DNA from: Oscheius sp. JU75
Taxonomy: Eukaryota; Nematoda; Chromadorea; Rhabditida; Rhabditidae
Length of the DNA stretch: 64,000 nucleotides
NCBI GenBank assembly: GCA_037178855.1
Contig: JASJZC010000005.1
Location: forward strand, 10,478,001 to 10,542,000
Direction of reading: 5' to 3'
Below, in pieces: positions 1 to 11,427 of the stretch; within the stretch, counting starts at the first letter, position 1, and each line of letters opens with the position of its first letter. The notes beneath the pieces were generated by a model that was given only the letters and a program-made list of their open reading frames with translations, was not told the DNA's origin and did not search any database. The position numbers and the translations under genes are program-made.

Positions 1-1024
1 TACGCCCCGAACGCTGTCTCCTGCAGCAATGTGTACTCCGACGCCGCCTGTGGAGTCCTCTTCCTGAACAATACTGCCGTCGTGGCTGGTGGTAACTCTT
101 CGAGACCCTCTCCTTGTTTCAATGTGAGTCAGAGACCTTTGGGATGACAGCGCCAGAAAGAGAAATAGAGACAGTGGCTGAGGAAAAATTATATTTAGGG
201 AACGAACGGACCGAGTGAGGACATGAAGGCGATTGCTATTGCCAGCTGTCCAAAAACGTGTGGCTACTGCTGTCAGACTCCGGAGTACAGTTGCAGCAAT
301 ATACAGTGTGAGTTTGTCGAGTAAGAAAAGGGTCAGTCACCAGTTTTGACTCATACCAAAGGCGCTGACAGTCAATCGTGGGTTATACAAGATTGTCGTC
401 AAGACGAGACTACTGATTGTTAAACCGTACGACAGGGGACTTGATTGGCTGCTGAGACGGTAGCGGTGAGAATCCGCCTACTTCCCGTAAGAACAAAGCT
501 TTTGGGGTTGACTACTGCATAGGCAGTACAGGCTGTTTGAATTTTGTCACGGTACGGGTTCCGGACAGATGACACTTTCCAGTTCATCATTTTCTCGAAG
601 CCACTCATGTTTTAGTTCCTCGAATCCAGTGCAAGCAGGTGACCCAGGCCATGTGTCAGAGCACGCAGTGGAGAAGTATCATAGCCTCCGACTGTCCAAA
701 CGTCTGCGGCTTCTGTCTCCTCGGCGGATGCATCGATGTGGCTCCCAACTGCGACACTCAGCCCACTGTTTGTGTCACCAAGGGATTGGAGAGCTTCGTC
801 GCAGTGGGAAATTTCCATAGTTGAAAATAACGAAGTTTCAGCTCAATTGCCAGCGGACCTGTGGCTACTGTGCCAACGCGACGACTACTGGATATGGTGG
901 CTGTGCGGATTCGAACAAGAACTGTGCCCAGTTCATTCGGAACGGATTCTGCAGCTCAACGTTCTACTCCCAGGCGCAGAAGATGGCTACTTGTGGAACG
1001 TCGTGTGGCCTGTGTAATGGATAG
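1..1024 (+). CDS. Secreted multi-ShKT (SXC) domain protein, 3' part
   Basis: The 5' end lies outside the window. Exons read 1-123, 199-307, 616-803 and 842-1024, with introns of 75, 308 and 38 nt. The joined reading gives four consecutive ShKT modules, each with six cysteines and the family ending CP-x-TCGYC (the last is TSCGLC). ShKT modules are named after a sea anemone potassium-channel toxin. In nematodes they are common in secreted and cuticle-associated proteins and in some tyrosinases and peptidases, so the missing N-terminus could carry a catalytic domain. The stop codon follows the last module almost directly, and an AATAAA signal sits at 1072-1077. Exon 3 is phased through a 1-nt overhang and is the least certain join. 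The domain call is firm; the specific role is unknown. Confidence 0.85.
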
Positions 1025-1296
1025 TTTGTAGCTTTTTAGAGGTTTCGGTCTGACCAGCCGGCCCTAGAGTCAATAAAGGAGCAGATACCTTGAACTTCGT
1101 TAGAATTAAGAAACAGAGAAACGAAACGTTTACCCAGAGATCGTTTTTGCACAGCTTTTTACGTCTTCCTTCTTTTCAGAGTTCGAATTTTACTGCAGTT
1201 CCAAGCCATTCGCTGCCGCATCTGAAAAAAAGTAAAAAAAGGCCTTATCGCTCCTTCCTGATACCTTTATCTCCAAGCATTCGTCTCTCTGTATGA

Positions 1297-4200
1297 ATGT
1301 TTCGCTCTCTGGCCTTTTCCATATTTCTAGTTGCTTCAGGTTGTTGTGCTTTATTGTTTTGTAACAGTGACGCTTTAGTTGTGGCTGTCAACTACGAGAT
1401 CAAGGGATATGTCAAGGGCAGCTCTCTAAGGGCGAACCTCCAGGAAACTGAGCAGTTTCTGGCCAAAGATGTAAGAGAGACAGAGCCGCATAGAATGTTA
1501 TTCTTTTTCAGATATCCGAAGATGGATTCTACCTGACAGAAGTGACCTCTGGAGAGATGGGTAACAGTCTGGTCACATTTATTGGCTATGTAAGAAGTAA
1601 CTTGGAACATGCAACTTTTCGGGACAAGTATTCAAAGAACGAGAATTTTGCTATTATCTTCTCGAGAATTATCGGTACTGCCTCTCTGTCGTTGTACTCT
1701 TTAGCTTTTCAGAAGCACTTCCTCCAAAAACAGCTATATTGACTGCCTCTAATACTTGTCATAATGGAGGCTCTCTACTGGTCAATGGAAGCTGTGTCTG
1801 TCCCATATTTGTAACCGGAGAGCACTGTGAATCTGTTCAGTAGGTCATCAACTTTCTTTAGGACTGTAATCTTTCAGCTGTCAACGGAAAGGAATAGTCG
1901 AAGGTGTTGACAAGGACCGATGTTATTGTCCACCTGGATGGTATGCCGAGCATTGTGAAATCCGTAGGTTTCAGCTTCTAGAAACTGTTATGGAGGGGTA
2001 ATGGTCAACAAAAACCACAGCCCTGAGCTGATTAGGTGTGGAGACTGCAAAATGATATCAGAGTCCGCTGTGCTCTTTTGGAATGACGAAACTGGAAATA
2101 AGACCGAATTCTCGGAAGATTTCTTATCAGTCAATCACAAAACAGAAGTTTGTCTTCCTTCAACTTTCCAACAAAATTTTGAATAAACTTACACTAGACG
2201 TTTTGGACGGTAGAAGTTGCCTCTATCGGACACCAAAATGGGAAGGAGGCAGTCAGCTTGTTTACCAGTATCGAAAAGCGACGTTTCCAATGTAACAGCA
2301 AAAACAATGGAGCTTGTTGTGGTCTACTCGATGTACCTAGTAGATCTGGAGGGGAAAGGCCTTTAGGAACGAAAGTTTCAATAACTATAGTGGCCAAAAA
2401 CCTAAGTTTCGCTGTCGTGGCTAATCGTCCTCATCAAAAACCGTTTCGTTGAACTGCCCCGGCCCTTAGCGTCCAGGTGAGGAAGGGAAATGAGATAAAT
2501 ATCTCTACTATTCAAAGCACGATGGTTTGTGTAGCGGACTCTGTTTATTTGTATGATTGTTTGTCCGTGGCCACGAAACAGAAGCGAGCTAATTATGTTA
2601 TCCAGAAGTTTTTATTTGCTCAGGAACAGTTATTGACTAAATTGGGTGGCAAGTCAACTACGGATGCGCTCTAAAACATGGCTTTTGTCCCAATGAGGCC
2701 ACCAGGGAAGGACGATTAATCGCAAGTCGCAATCGCAACTAATCGTTCTTTTTTGAGGTAACCGCATCGCAGTTGCATTGGATTGAAATTTGAATTTTGA
2801 CTAATCGCAATCGCAAAACGCATCACACTTTTCAAGCGATTATTAGACTTTACAGGGTAGCCAATAAGTATTGGCGCGCTTATTCATATTAAGTCCTTGT
2901 TTCCCACAGTTTATCTTAAAGACCTGTATATAGGCTGATTAAACACTAGTTTTTATGCTCTATTCGACCAGCATAGTCTCATATTATAGAGTTATTCGGC
3001 TTGTCTAGAAAACAATGGATATCGCTTTCACCTCCTTGGCAAATCAATCCAAAAAAAGAGACCCAAACAATCCACCAAAGAAAAATCTTTCCGTTCTTTT
3101 AAAACCAAAAACACCGTAATTGATCTAACAATGTAGAAACTTAGATTCAAGCTATTCGAAACACACCATATAGGATTTATACGTAATTCGTTTTTTGACA
3201 TGTCACTTGCACCGCACGAGCTGTGTCACGGCCGCTCAGTTTCCACCACTGCGCAAATTTAAAAGTAAATCTGTCGATCTGACTGAAAATATAAATTTTC
3301 AAGATGTTTTCCATCATATCTAACCACTTAATGTGCAAAAAGTTTTCTGATTTCGAAGAAAAACGCATTTTTTACGCGCCAATACTTATCGGCCACCCTG
3401 TATTTATGTTTTCAGGCGTTTTTTGAGGTTTTTAGCCTGAGAATTTTCCGGAGAAAAAGTCATTTTTTAATGGCGTTGTGGCCAATAATCGCAATCGTAT
3501 TTGCGATTATCAGTGGGTGCCATTGCGATTGCGGTCGTTAAACGCAAAGTTTTTGAAAATGCGATCATAATCGCTACATTTTTGGTAATCACTTAATAAT
3601 CGCAATCGCAATTGCTAATTGCAAAATTGATTTTGGTAATCGCCCATCCCTGGAAGCCACTAGAAGCCCTTGTACTGGCGCAGCGGCCAATGCAAAACGA
3701 TGACGAAAGGACAGCTGGTATCTCTACTACTAAAATGTAAAGGTGTCTGTATGCCTGTCGGTGTCGTATGGCACAATTACCATGCGGATGCTTCTCTATC
3801 CGCAAAAAAAGCGCGGATCTCCGCAGATGCGTTCATCCGTCCCATCCCTGCATTTGTCTTTCTGTACGTCCGTCTGTCCGTGTCCCGAAGTTGTATTGTA
3901 CAAAAGATAATGCCAATGGGTGACAAGACAACTTTGAATGCCCTCTAGAACTTTACTTTGGTCGCAACATGTTTCACATATATGTTCTGTTTCTAAAACC
4001 AGCTGCCGACGGCGCTTTGGTTTTGGCTTAGAGTAGATAACAGGCGGATTTGCCGCTCCCCAGTAACAGAAGTTCCTCCACAACTGTTTTGCCCCCTATT
4101 GTGTTTTCCAGATTTCATTAAAGACGGATATCATTGTTACAGGAGGCTGCCGCCCTCCACTAAACGACAATCTGAATGTGGACAAGCGTAGTTTCATGCT

Positions 4201-4888
4201 CGTTCTACCCGTCACTCAGTCGATGTCTGATGTCCGAACAGTCCTTCAGAATGACTTGTCTTCGGTAAGAATCGCAAGTCGCCCCAATAGATGGAATTTC
4301 CCAGGTCCTTGTAAACTTGATGAACATGGAAAACCCTAATGAAGACTCCTGGCTGGGAACCTACATTCTCTATATGTTCGTTCAAGTAGACGGTATACTC
4401 TTTCCCATTTTCTTTTAAGAAGAATTTCAGACAAGAATGTGGTGCCCTATACTACTGTGGCCACAAAGATTGAAGATTTTATGGCTGCTCTTCAAAACAC
4501 AAGTGTTCAGTACGTCCAGCAACCTACCACGTATCCTATGATGCGTGCCCTTGTCAATATTCAGCAGTTCACGTAAGAGGCAGAGACAGAGACGGATATC
4601 ACAGTTTCAGACGTCAAATGAATCCAAACTCGATAATTTTTGCTTTTACTGACTCTCCGGACAGCGATGCTGGACCAGTTAGTTATACCATCGGTGATGG
4701 TACCTTTGAACAACAAGCAGCACAGACAACTATGCTCTGGAGAAGCAGAGCTTACATCTTTTTTGTCAACCGACCTGCGATGAATGCCAACACGTCACTG
4801 GATTCTTATGATACGTACAGGCGACTGGTTACCTTCGTCCATGGAGATCTCTTTGTGATCAATGAGAACGAGATCAAAACTGTGGGTC

Positions 4889-4919
<31 letters not shown>

Positions 4920-7900
4920 AAGAGTGACAGAGACTTCAGGCAGTCGAGGCAGTGATACCCACCCTCTATCGTCCAGAGTACCTCGATGTCCGATCATTTG
5001 CCAGCTGCAGTGATCTGGTTCTAGATATTGTTAGGGACTACGATGATCAACCAGTAACCGTCTTTGTCACCATCGACCAGAATCCTAGTAAGACTACCAG
5101 CATATCCGAGAATCCCATTTTCAGACACCCCCAAAAACGTGACAATCACTGCTACAGATGCTATCTTCAAACAGTCTGTCCTGACAAGGGTGGCTGGTGG
5201 TCCACTTTGGGCGGTAAGTGTGGATTCGATCCAAAATCAGGATAGTTTAGATTTTTAACGTACCGGTCGGCTGGAACGCTGTGAATATAGTCGTGTCTCC
5301 ATCAGCTGTCTGTTCTGCGAAAGCCTTTGTTCCTTCCAAATCAACTCTGCTATGGGCTTACAGTGATGATGACTACATTGATGTCGGGAACTGTATGAGT
5401 CTAGCAGGTACAAGACCTATCTATTCTTGGGTCTCGAATGGAACAGTAAGACTGAAATCGAGTACTATGAATGACAAGATATACCAGAAACGAGTGGCAA
5501 AGACAATTGTAGAAGAGGCAGATCTGAAAATGGAAATCGACGATATCAGAATGATACCAGGACAATGACAGTGACACTTCCTGAAGAACATTAGGCTGTC
5601 ATTTACATTATTCCAGTCTTTAACTGACAATGTAACATAACGACAGAAATAGAGTAACAAAATGAAAGTGACAAATGCCGCGAATGGGGAGACGTAGACA
5701 GTACGATAGATACCAGGTGACAGAGGTTGGATAAGAAGAAAATCCACTGTCAGTAGGTAATTTACAGGGCAAGGCGAGGCATGGCTAGCATGAGAGTCCA
5801 AAAGTATATGACGAGAGTCAATATTTTCAAAACGAGACGACACACTTTACTTGAGTAAATTTCTAACTCGCCGTTCTGCAGAAGTAGACATGATGATCAC
5901 TCTCCAACCGATCAACTTCGATCCCCTATCCGATTTCTATGTTGAGTTCACCAACGAGAAGAGGAACACACCTTTCACTTGGCCAATGCATGCCGAGGTT
6001 CGAGCCGAGGCCGATTGTACCTTCGTCTACAAAATATCAGATCTGCCACACTGTGCAGTTGGCGTCTACACGTAAGCTATTTGTTTGAAATTCTTCTTAA
6101 GCATTACAGTCAAAAGTACACTCTGACTACTGCCATGAACAAGACTATCAGAAGGATCCATCCGGGATGGTGTTCTCACTATGGACACAACAATGGCACC
6201 CAGCCAATTGCGCAGCAGTATCCTACGGAGGGACCAGGAGACGGGACGACTTGTTACCGGATAAACCCTGCGGATATGGGAGGGAAACTTCATGATTTCA
6301 GACAGGTAAAGACAGTACAGAGACCAAAAAGATAAAGTCAGTGAGTTAGAGAGAGTGTATGTGTGTTCTTTAGGTCATCTTCGCTGTGGAGATAGCTACA
6401 GAAATGGAAGCTGCTATATGTCAACTTAAAACCAAAATAGAAGATATCATCTCGAAGATGACTGCTGATGGATACAAGAGACAGTTCAGTCTGATTGTAT
6501 TTGACTCTACCTGTGAGTTCTGTTCATGTCTGCCTGTCTCTCTTACTCTCTGTCTCCCTGTCAATTCTCCCGTTTTAGCATGGAAAGCTGTTGTCTCCGA
6601 CTACGATCCAGCTGCATTCACCTCGAAGTTCCGCAGCTGGCTAAGCTCTTACCAAGGCAACTCTCTGCCCCTGTCGAACGGGGCCTTTTCAATGGATGCC
6701 ATCTATCACGTACCTATTCATAGCCTTCCTTCCGATTGATGCCATTTTAGGCCATCGAACTCCAACTCCTGTCCCCTTCCATCGTCCACGTCTTTACCAT
6801 GTCCTCTCCAAAGTCATCAAGCTTCTATCGGGTTCTCCCAACGGATGTTCAGGTCAGGTTACTCTTATGCTAGAAATGTTGGAATATCTCTCTACAGGTC
6901 AACTTCTTTTATATTACCGAGACTGGAGAGATTCCGTCGTTTAATGACTACCGAATCATGCAGAAACAGACGGGAGGAAGACTCCTTTCAGTTGGTTCAG
7001 ATGATATTACGGTAGGACTTTCTGGCAATATTGGACATCTGGTAATGTTTAGGACGACATCTTTGGAAGCTCTATCTATGCCAATAACCTTGTTGTGGAC
7101 TCTGGCTATCAGGTGAGTATAAGCCAGTAGTTGGGCAGTGACAGTAGTGACGGTGACAAAACATGGTCCTGATGAGAAGTGTCCATTGACTATCAGTTTC
7201 AAACTCATGATAGAGAGTTCTCGTGTGGTCGAGGCTCACGATTTGGTAGACAGAAAACTATGTCGGGAATATGATTCAAGGGGATCAGGGTACAGCTCTT
7301 TAATGACGCCGGAGAGAGAAAACTATGATACAAGGGATAAAGAACAGGGGCCATGAACACAGGAAGGACAGACCAATATAGAGTTTACAAGAGTGTGATC
7401 CACTTTAGGAACAGTGACAGAGACAGCTCGAAAGTGATATATGCGTGCATAACATAATAGTTTGTTAGAGGCAGAAAGAATGCTTTAGGATAAGAGGCAT
7501 TTTGAAGAACAGTGGTACTAGGGCGGTAGAGACTGGACGAGATTTGTGACAGACACAAAATGATCCACAGACTCGAGTGAAATACAGTCTGGCGCTAAGA
7601 TTACTTTTCCAGGACTGCAGCAGTGGAATTCAAACACAGTTCCCTATTGAAGCAAGTGCTACGACCGTTGAACTCACCTTATTGGGATCGTCTTTGAAGG
7701 GTACAAACATGAAGATCAGTGATGGAAAGAGTAAGTCAAAGAAGATTCTAATAGGCTCCCACTTCAGATGGAACGGTATCCTTCGACAATCAATACCGCC
7801 TAGTCAATTCCAAAGCTACTGTTGTACTCAAATATGGTAAGAGAGAAATAGAGACAGAGAGAACAGAAAGTATAGATTTGGCTAACACCGCATACTCATC

Positions 7901-8926
7901 TGGAATTTGGAGCATCAGTTTTGCGACAAATGGATCTTGTTTTGTTCAGGTTATTCTATTGACAGCATAGAAGAAAGACAGAACTTTAGGTTCGTTCTGT
8001 GTCAGCCGTGAACGTAGCTATAGGATTCACTAGTGATGTCCACAACGACTTTCCTGCCCATCATCCTTTCAACCGCAGAGGTAAAGAGGCAGAGAGGCAG
8101 AGAGACAAAAGATACTTTAGGCCAATCCGACCAGACCTACGCCATCGTCAGATGCACAACTGGCCTTCCAACCCAAATTGTTGTCCGACCTACGGACTTC
8201 AATCTTCCCTGGCAAGACGGATCAGCCAATGAAGTGGTATTGAACAGTCTCACCAAATACGACGAGAATACTTGTGTCTATCAATACAGGAGTCAACAGT
8301 TCTCTGTAGGTCTCTCTATCACTGTCTCTGTCACTGTTTCAGATGCCACTCACCAATTCTGTCCTAGTCATAATCACTGGAACAGACGCAAACGGTACAT
8401 CGTTCCAAAGACTTTTTAACTATTACACTCCGGAAGACAGTGAGCACAGTGAACTGAAAATATACCATGTCGAGTTTAGATGCCCAGGAATGTAATGGTG
8501 GTCAGGTGAACGAGTTTGGAGAGTGTGCCTGTATGGGCAATTTCACTGGAGAGTACTGCTGGGACAGGATCTGCGCTTATGGCACGACTCTGAGTAGAGG
8601 CATCTGCATGTGTTATCAGTACTATTATGGAGCACGGTGTGAGGAAGTTATGTACGATTTGAACATAGCAACGGAGCCTCCTAGCCCGCCTGAAACTCCC
8701 GGTCCACCTACCACGACAACACTGAAGGTGAGATAGATACTGGTTGAATATTATGCACCCATGAAACACATAGAAAAAATAAGCAGAAAAAAGTTTATAG
8801 ATTACTGGAACAACTGGAAGCTCTATTGCACCGACATCTCCGACACCCAGCACTACAACTTCGCCAAGTTCTAAAGCGCCTGTGATTGCTTTTCTCGTAC
8901 TGTTAGTCATTTCTTTTATGGTATAA
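1297..8926 (+). CDS. Large secreted/anchored EGF + vWA-like protein, IRG-7-like
   Basis: A long gene of about 25 exons. The start at 1297 gives a hydrophobic signal peptide. EGF-like modules follow at about 1730-1963, split by a short intron and joined in phase across a 2,179-nt intron (1964-4142). The exons at 4143-4885 have the pattern of a vWA-like fold, with a hydrophobic strand (FMLVLPVTQS) and a later IIFAFTDS strand. Beta-rich segments lie at 4929-6071. A second vWA-like domain spans about 6376-7110, and beta-rich segments continue to about 8410. One EGF pair lies at about 8500-8650. The C-terminus is Pro/Ser/Thr-rich and ends in a hydrophobic tail directly before the stop, which suggests a membrane or GPI anchor. 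The order resembles nematode IRG-7-related proteins, which are linked to immunity; this is inferred by eye. The join between about 5445 and 5882 is not in phase as read, so an exon there is missing or misplaced. The first vWA-like strand lacks a clear DxSxS. Confidence 0.7.
2480..2690 (+). repeat. Dispersed repeat, copy 1
   Basis: This stretch lies inside the large intron of the IRG-7-like gene, directly left of the hAT-like element. Parts match the reverse complement of about 25560-25655. Shared blocks include the motif TTTGTCCGTGGCCAC and a block around ACCATCG(T/C)GCTTT. The match fades toward the right end. No coding function is evident. Confidence 0.45.
2703..3652. mobile_element. Non-autonomous hAT-like element, 950 bp
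   Basis: The left end reads CAGGGAAGGACGATTA and the right end, reverse-complemented, reads CAGGGATGGGCGATTA. These are imperfect terminal inverted repeats with the CAGGG start typical of hAT elements. An 8-bp target duplication flanks them: GAGGCCAC at 2695-2702 and GAAGCCAC at 3653-3660, with 7 of 8 bases matching. The subterminal regions are rich in GCGATTA/TAATCGC words in both orientations, another habit of hAT elements. No transposase frame is present. It sits in the 2.2-kb intron of the IRG-7-like gene and is itself interrupted by a mariner-like MITE. Confidence 0.8.
2853..3400. mobile_element. Mariner/Tc1-like MITE nested in the hAT element, 548 bp
   Basis: The terminal inverted repeats are 26 bp with 24 matches. 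The left begins CAGGGTAGCCAATAAGTATT; the right, reverse-complemented, begins CAGGGTGGCCGATAAGTATT. Both ends are flanked by TA (2851-2852 and 3401-3402), the Tc1/mariner target duplication. There is no transposase frame. Because it lies inside the hAT-like element, it inserted later. Confidence 0.85.
3661..4110. repeat. Dispersed repeat with GC-rich palindromic words, copy 1
   Basis: This segment lies right of the hAT-like target duplication. It shares blocks with about 53670-53770: an AGCTGCCGACGGC word, then AACAGGCGG followed by a GCCGC..CCCAGTA(A/G)CAGAAGTT block. A related palindromic word, ACGGCAGCTTCGCCGT, occurs at about 25450. It is probably a decayed transposon family. No frame is convincing. 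Confidence 0.4.
4889..4916 (+). repeat. (AG)n microsatellite in an intron
   Basis: A run of AG dinucleotides begins just after a GTGGGT donor in the IRG-7-like gene. It is the purest example of the purine-rich filler seen in many introns of the window. Confidence 0.9.
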
Positions 8927-9166
8927 CATTTAAAAAAAGTCAAAGAAGTATGCTATATCAATGCAGATGATAAAGTTGAGCGTATCCTGAACTTCCGGAG
9001 AGCAACTAAGCTTCACTAGCTTAAAAGGACACTGATAGTAGTAAAGGAGGCACCTGCACGGTGCGTTTTTTTTCAAAGGGTCTCGCAAAAAAACTTCTGG
9101 AATTCAATCTTTTGCTTTTTCCGACGCTTTTCACACTTTTTGTTGTTTTCTAAGTTTGCTCAATCA

Positions 9167-9720
9167 ACGATGTTTATGGCCAAGGGACGACGTCTACGAG
9201 GGTATGCCAGTCGTGGTTCCGTCGCTTTCGGTCTGGGGACATAGCGTCGATGAGCCAAGGTCAGGTCGACCACCAAGTTTCGATGTCGAAGCTGCTGCAG
9301 CTCGTGAACGAGAACAATCGGCAGATTGCCCGTGAGCTAGCAGAGGCATTGTCTGTCAGTCATGTCGCAGTGGAACATCATTTGAAGCAATTGGGATTTA
9401 CGAAGAAACTGGGCACATGGTTGCCGCATGACCTCAGTGACGCCCAGAAGTGGCAGCGCATGTTCGTCGCCCATTCTCTCCTGTCCAGGTATGAGAAGAA
9501 ATCCTTTTTTACCACGCCTGGTGACGGGGGATGAGAAGAGGGTAATGTATGTAAACTTCCAAAGGAAGCGTCAATGGGTGGGTCCAGGGCAGACACCAAG
9601 TCCTGATGTGAAATCCGATACTCATCAAAAGAAGATTATGTTCTGTGTTTTCTGGGATACTTTTGAGAAGAATCAGTGGTGGACGCGAATCGACCAACTC
9701 AGGCTGTTGATCTGAGAGGA
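9167..9720 (+). pseudogene. Mariner transposase remnant
   Basis: The reading frames give recognisable mariner transposase pieces. They include an N-terminal CQSWFRRFRSGD segment, a helix-turn-helix region with QIARELAEALSVSHVAVEHH and LKQLGFTKKLGTWLPH, and, in another frame, GDEKRVMYVNFQRKRQWVGP followed by QKKIMFCVFWD. The second block comes after a frameshift near 9520. The C-terminal part with the last catalytic acidic residue is not seen. It lies in the gap between the IRG-7-like gene and the first SRE gene. No terminal repeats were found around it. It cannot encode active transposase. Confidence 0.85.
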
Positions 9721-11427
9721 AGTTTCAGAAGAACTACCGGTATATTATTGCTTCTTTTTGTTCGTTTTTCGCTAACAAAACCTGTTCGCAGTTTGAATAA
9801 AGCACCAATACAGACACTTGTGAATCGTGTCGAGGAATATGCACAAACCGTACATTGTGCCTTTTAAATACGAGACAATCGTATTCTTATAGACAGGTCG
9901 CCTGGGAACCAATCCCGCAACATTCCCATAATTCTGTGCACCCTTTCGAGAAAAGGAACCTGCCCCTGTGACCAGGTTCAACATTGCCGTGAGACTTGCA
10001 ACTTTCCGACATAAGTTTATAAGTGAAGCGGCTGGTATTTGAATTCCTGATGACGTTCAATTCATACTCTCCCCGTTGTCTCCAGATATTCTCACTCGCT
10101 TTCTCTCAAGCCAATTAGGAGGGACTGCTTTCTAGAACGCACACACACAAAAAAGCCTAGGGATCGGCCTTCCTGTAGTTACCACGCATAAGGTGGTTTT
10201 TACTAATTAATTCGCGTGAACTTTCTGTCTCTGACTCTCTAATCCCGTTTGAACCCTCTCAGAACTCTTTTATTACCCTAATTGTTTGTCAGAGGTGTTG
10301 TTCTTTCTTTTTTTCTGTCTTTTAATCCTTAGCTTGATGTTCAGCTGGCATTCCTACTTGTCGTGACTTTCATTGGTAGCAACAGGTGCAAACTGAGCTC
10401 CATCAAAAGACACACATTGAACGTAACTATTGCTGTTCAGCATTATCATTATTAGAAAGTTGAACTGGACAATATGTTCTTTGAAGGTGGGTCCAGTGTG
10501 TCAAGTGAGAATACTTCTTCCTTTTCCATTAGTCGTTGCTTTGCCATTTTTTATGTGCCATAAAACCTTTGGCAAAGAAAGAGTCCTACTCATTAGATCT
10601 TACGCGTTTTACACACAAATTGACTAGGACGCTTCTATTGACCTTTACTGGCACAAGTCCCTTGAATTTTGTCCTCCTCAAACCCTTACCGAGTCTGTTC
10701 CGATCTCCGAACATGTATTACTTCGTTCTTTGGCTAGCTCCGGCCCTGAAATAGTCTTTTACTTATGTGAAAAGCACGTGAAACTCTCAATGTCTGCTCT
10801 TCAAGAAGCCATGAGTTTCATTTGAGCAGCTGCTAGATTACAAGTTCACAATATTAAACCGCAAGAACCTACTGAAAATCGGGCTTTCAGTGGCTGTCTT
10901 GAGCAACTACCCGGCCTACTGCCTGACTTTGGTTTGACTCACCTTAAAGTTCTGTAAGCAGTTCCACTTCATCCGAAGCTTTAAACGTTGTCGCCACTTT
11001 TTATACCATAGAGACGGAAAACCAAATACTACAAAATCAGATCAAACGGTTCATTAGATAACAAAAATTTGATAGAGAAGCAAACGGACAGTTTTTGGGA
11101 ACATTTTATGAGTAGTCAGGGGGCCAACACTATATGTCCGTTTGGTTACTCTTAAGATCAGTCTCGATTTCTTTTCTTTTGACGTACGTACTATAAACCC
11201 TTAAAGTATTTCCATTACTTCATACATACCCGAATGGCGACAAGTTATTTGTCTCTCACCTATCAGCTAATAAAATCCGTTCGGGGGAATTCCGCAAACC
11301 CTTGTCTTCCCCCACTTCCCGCCACTGGCTAATCGAAAATTACATGGCTAATTAAGATCTCTTGATCCTTATCCTTTGTCCTCCACCTGTCACTGTCTCT
11401 CTCATTCTTCGTCTTTCATTTTCAGCT
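9721..11427. other. Intergenic stretch with no recognised gene
   Basis: AT-rich sequence between the mariner remnant and the first SRE gene. Short open frames lack splice or domain support. The last part before the SRE start is pyrimidine-rich and presumably includes that gene's promoter and leader acceptor. Confidence 0.6.
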
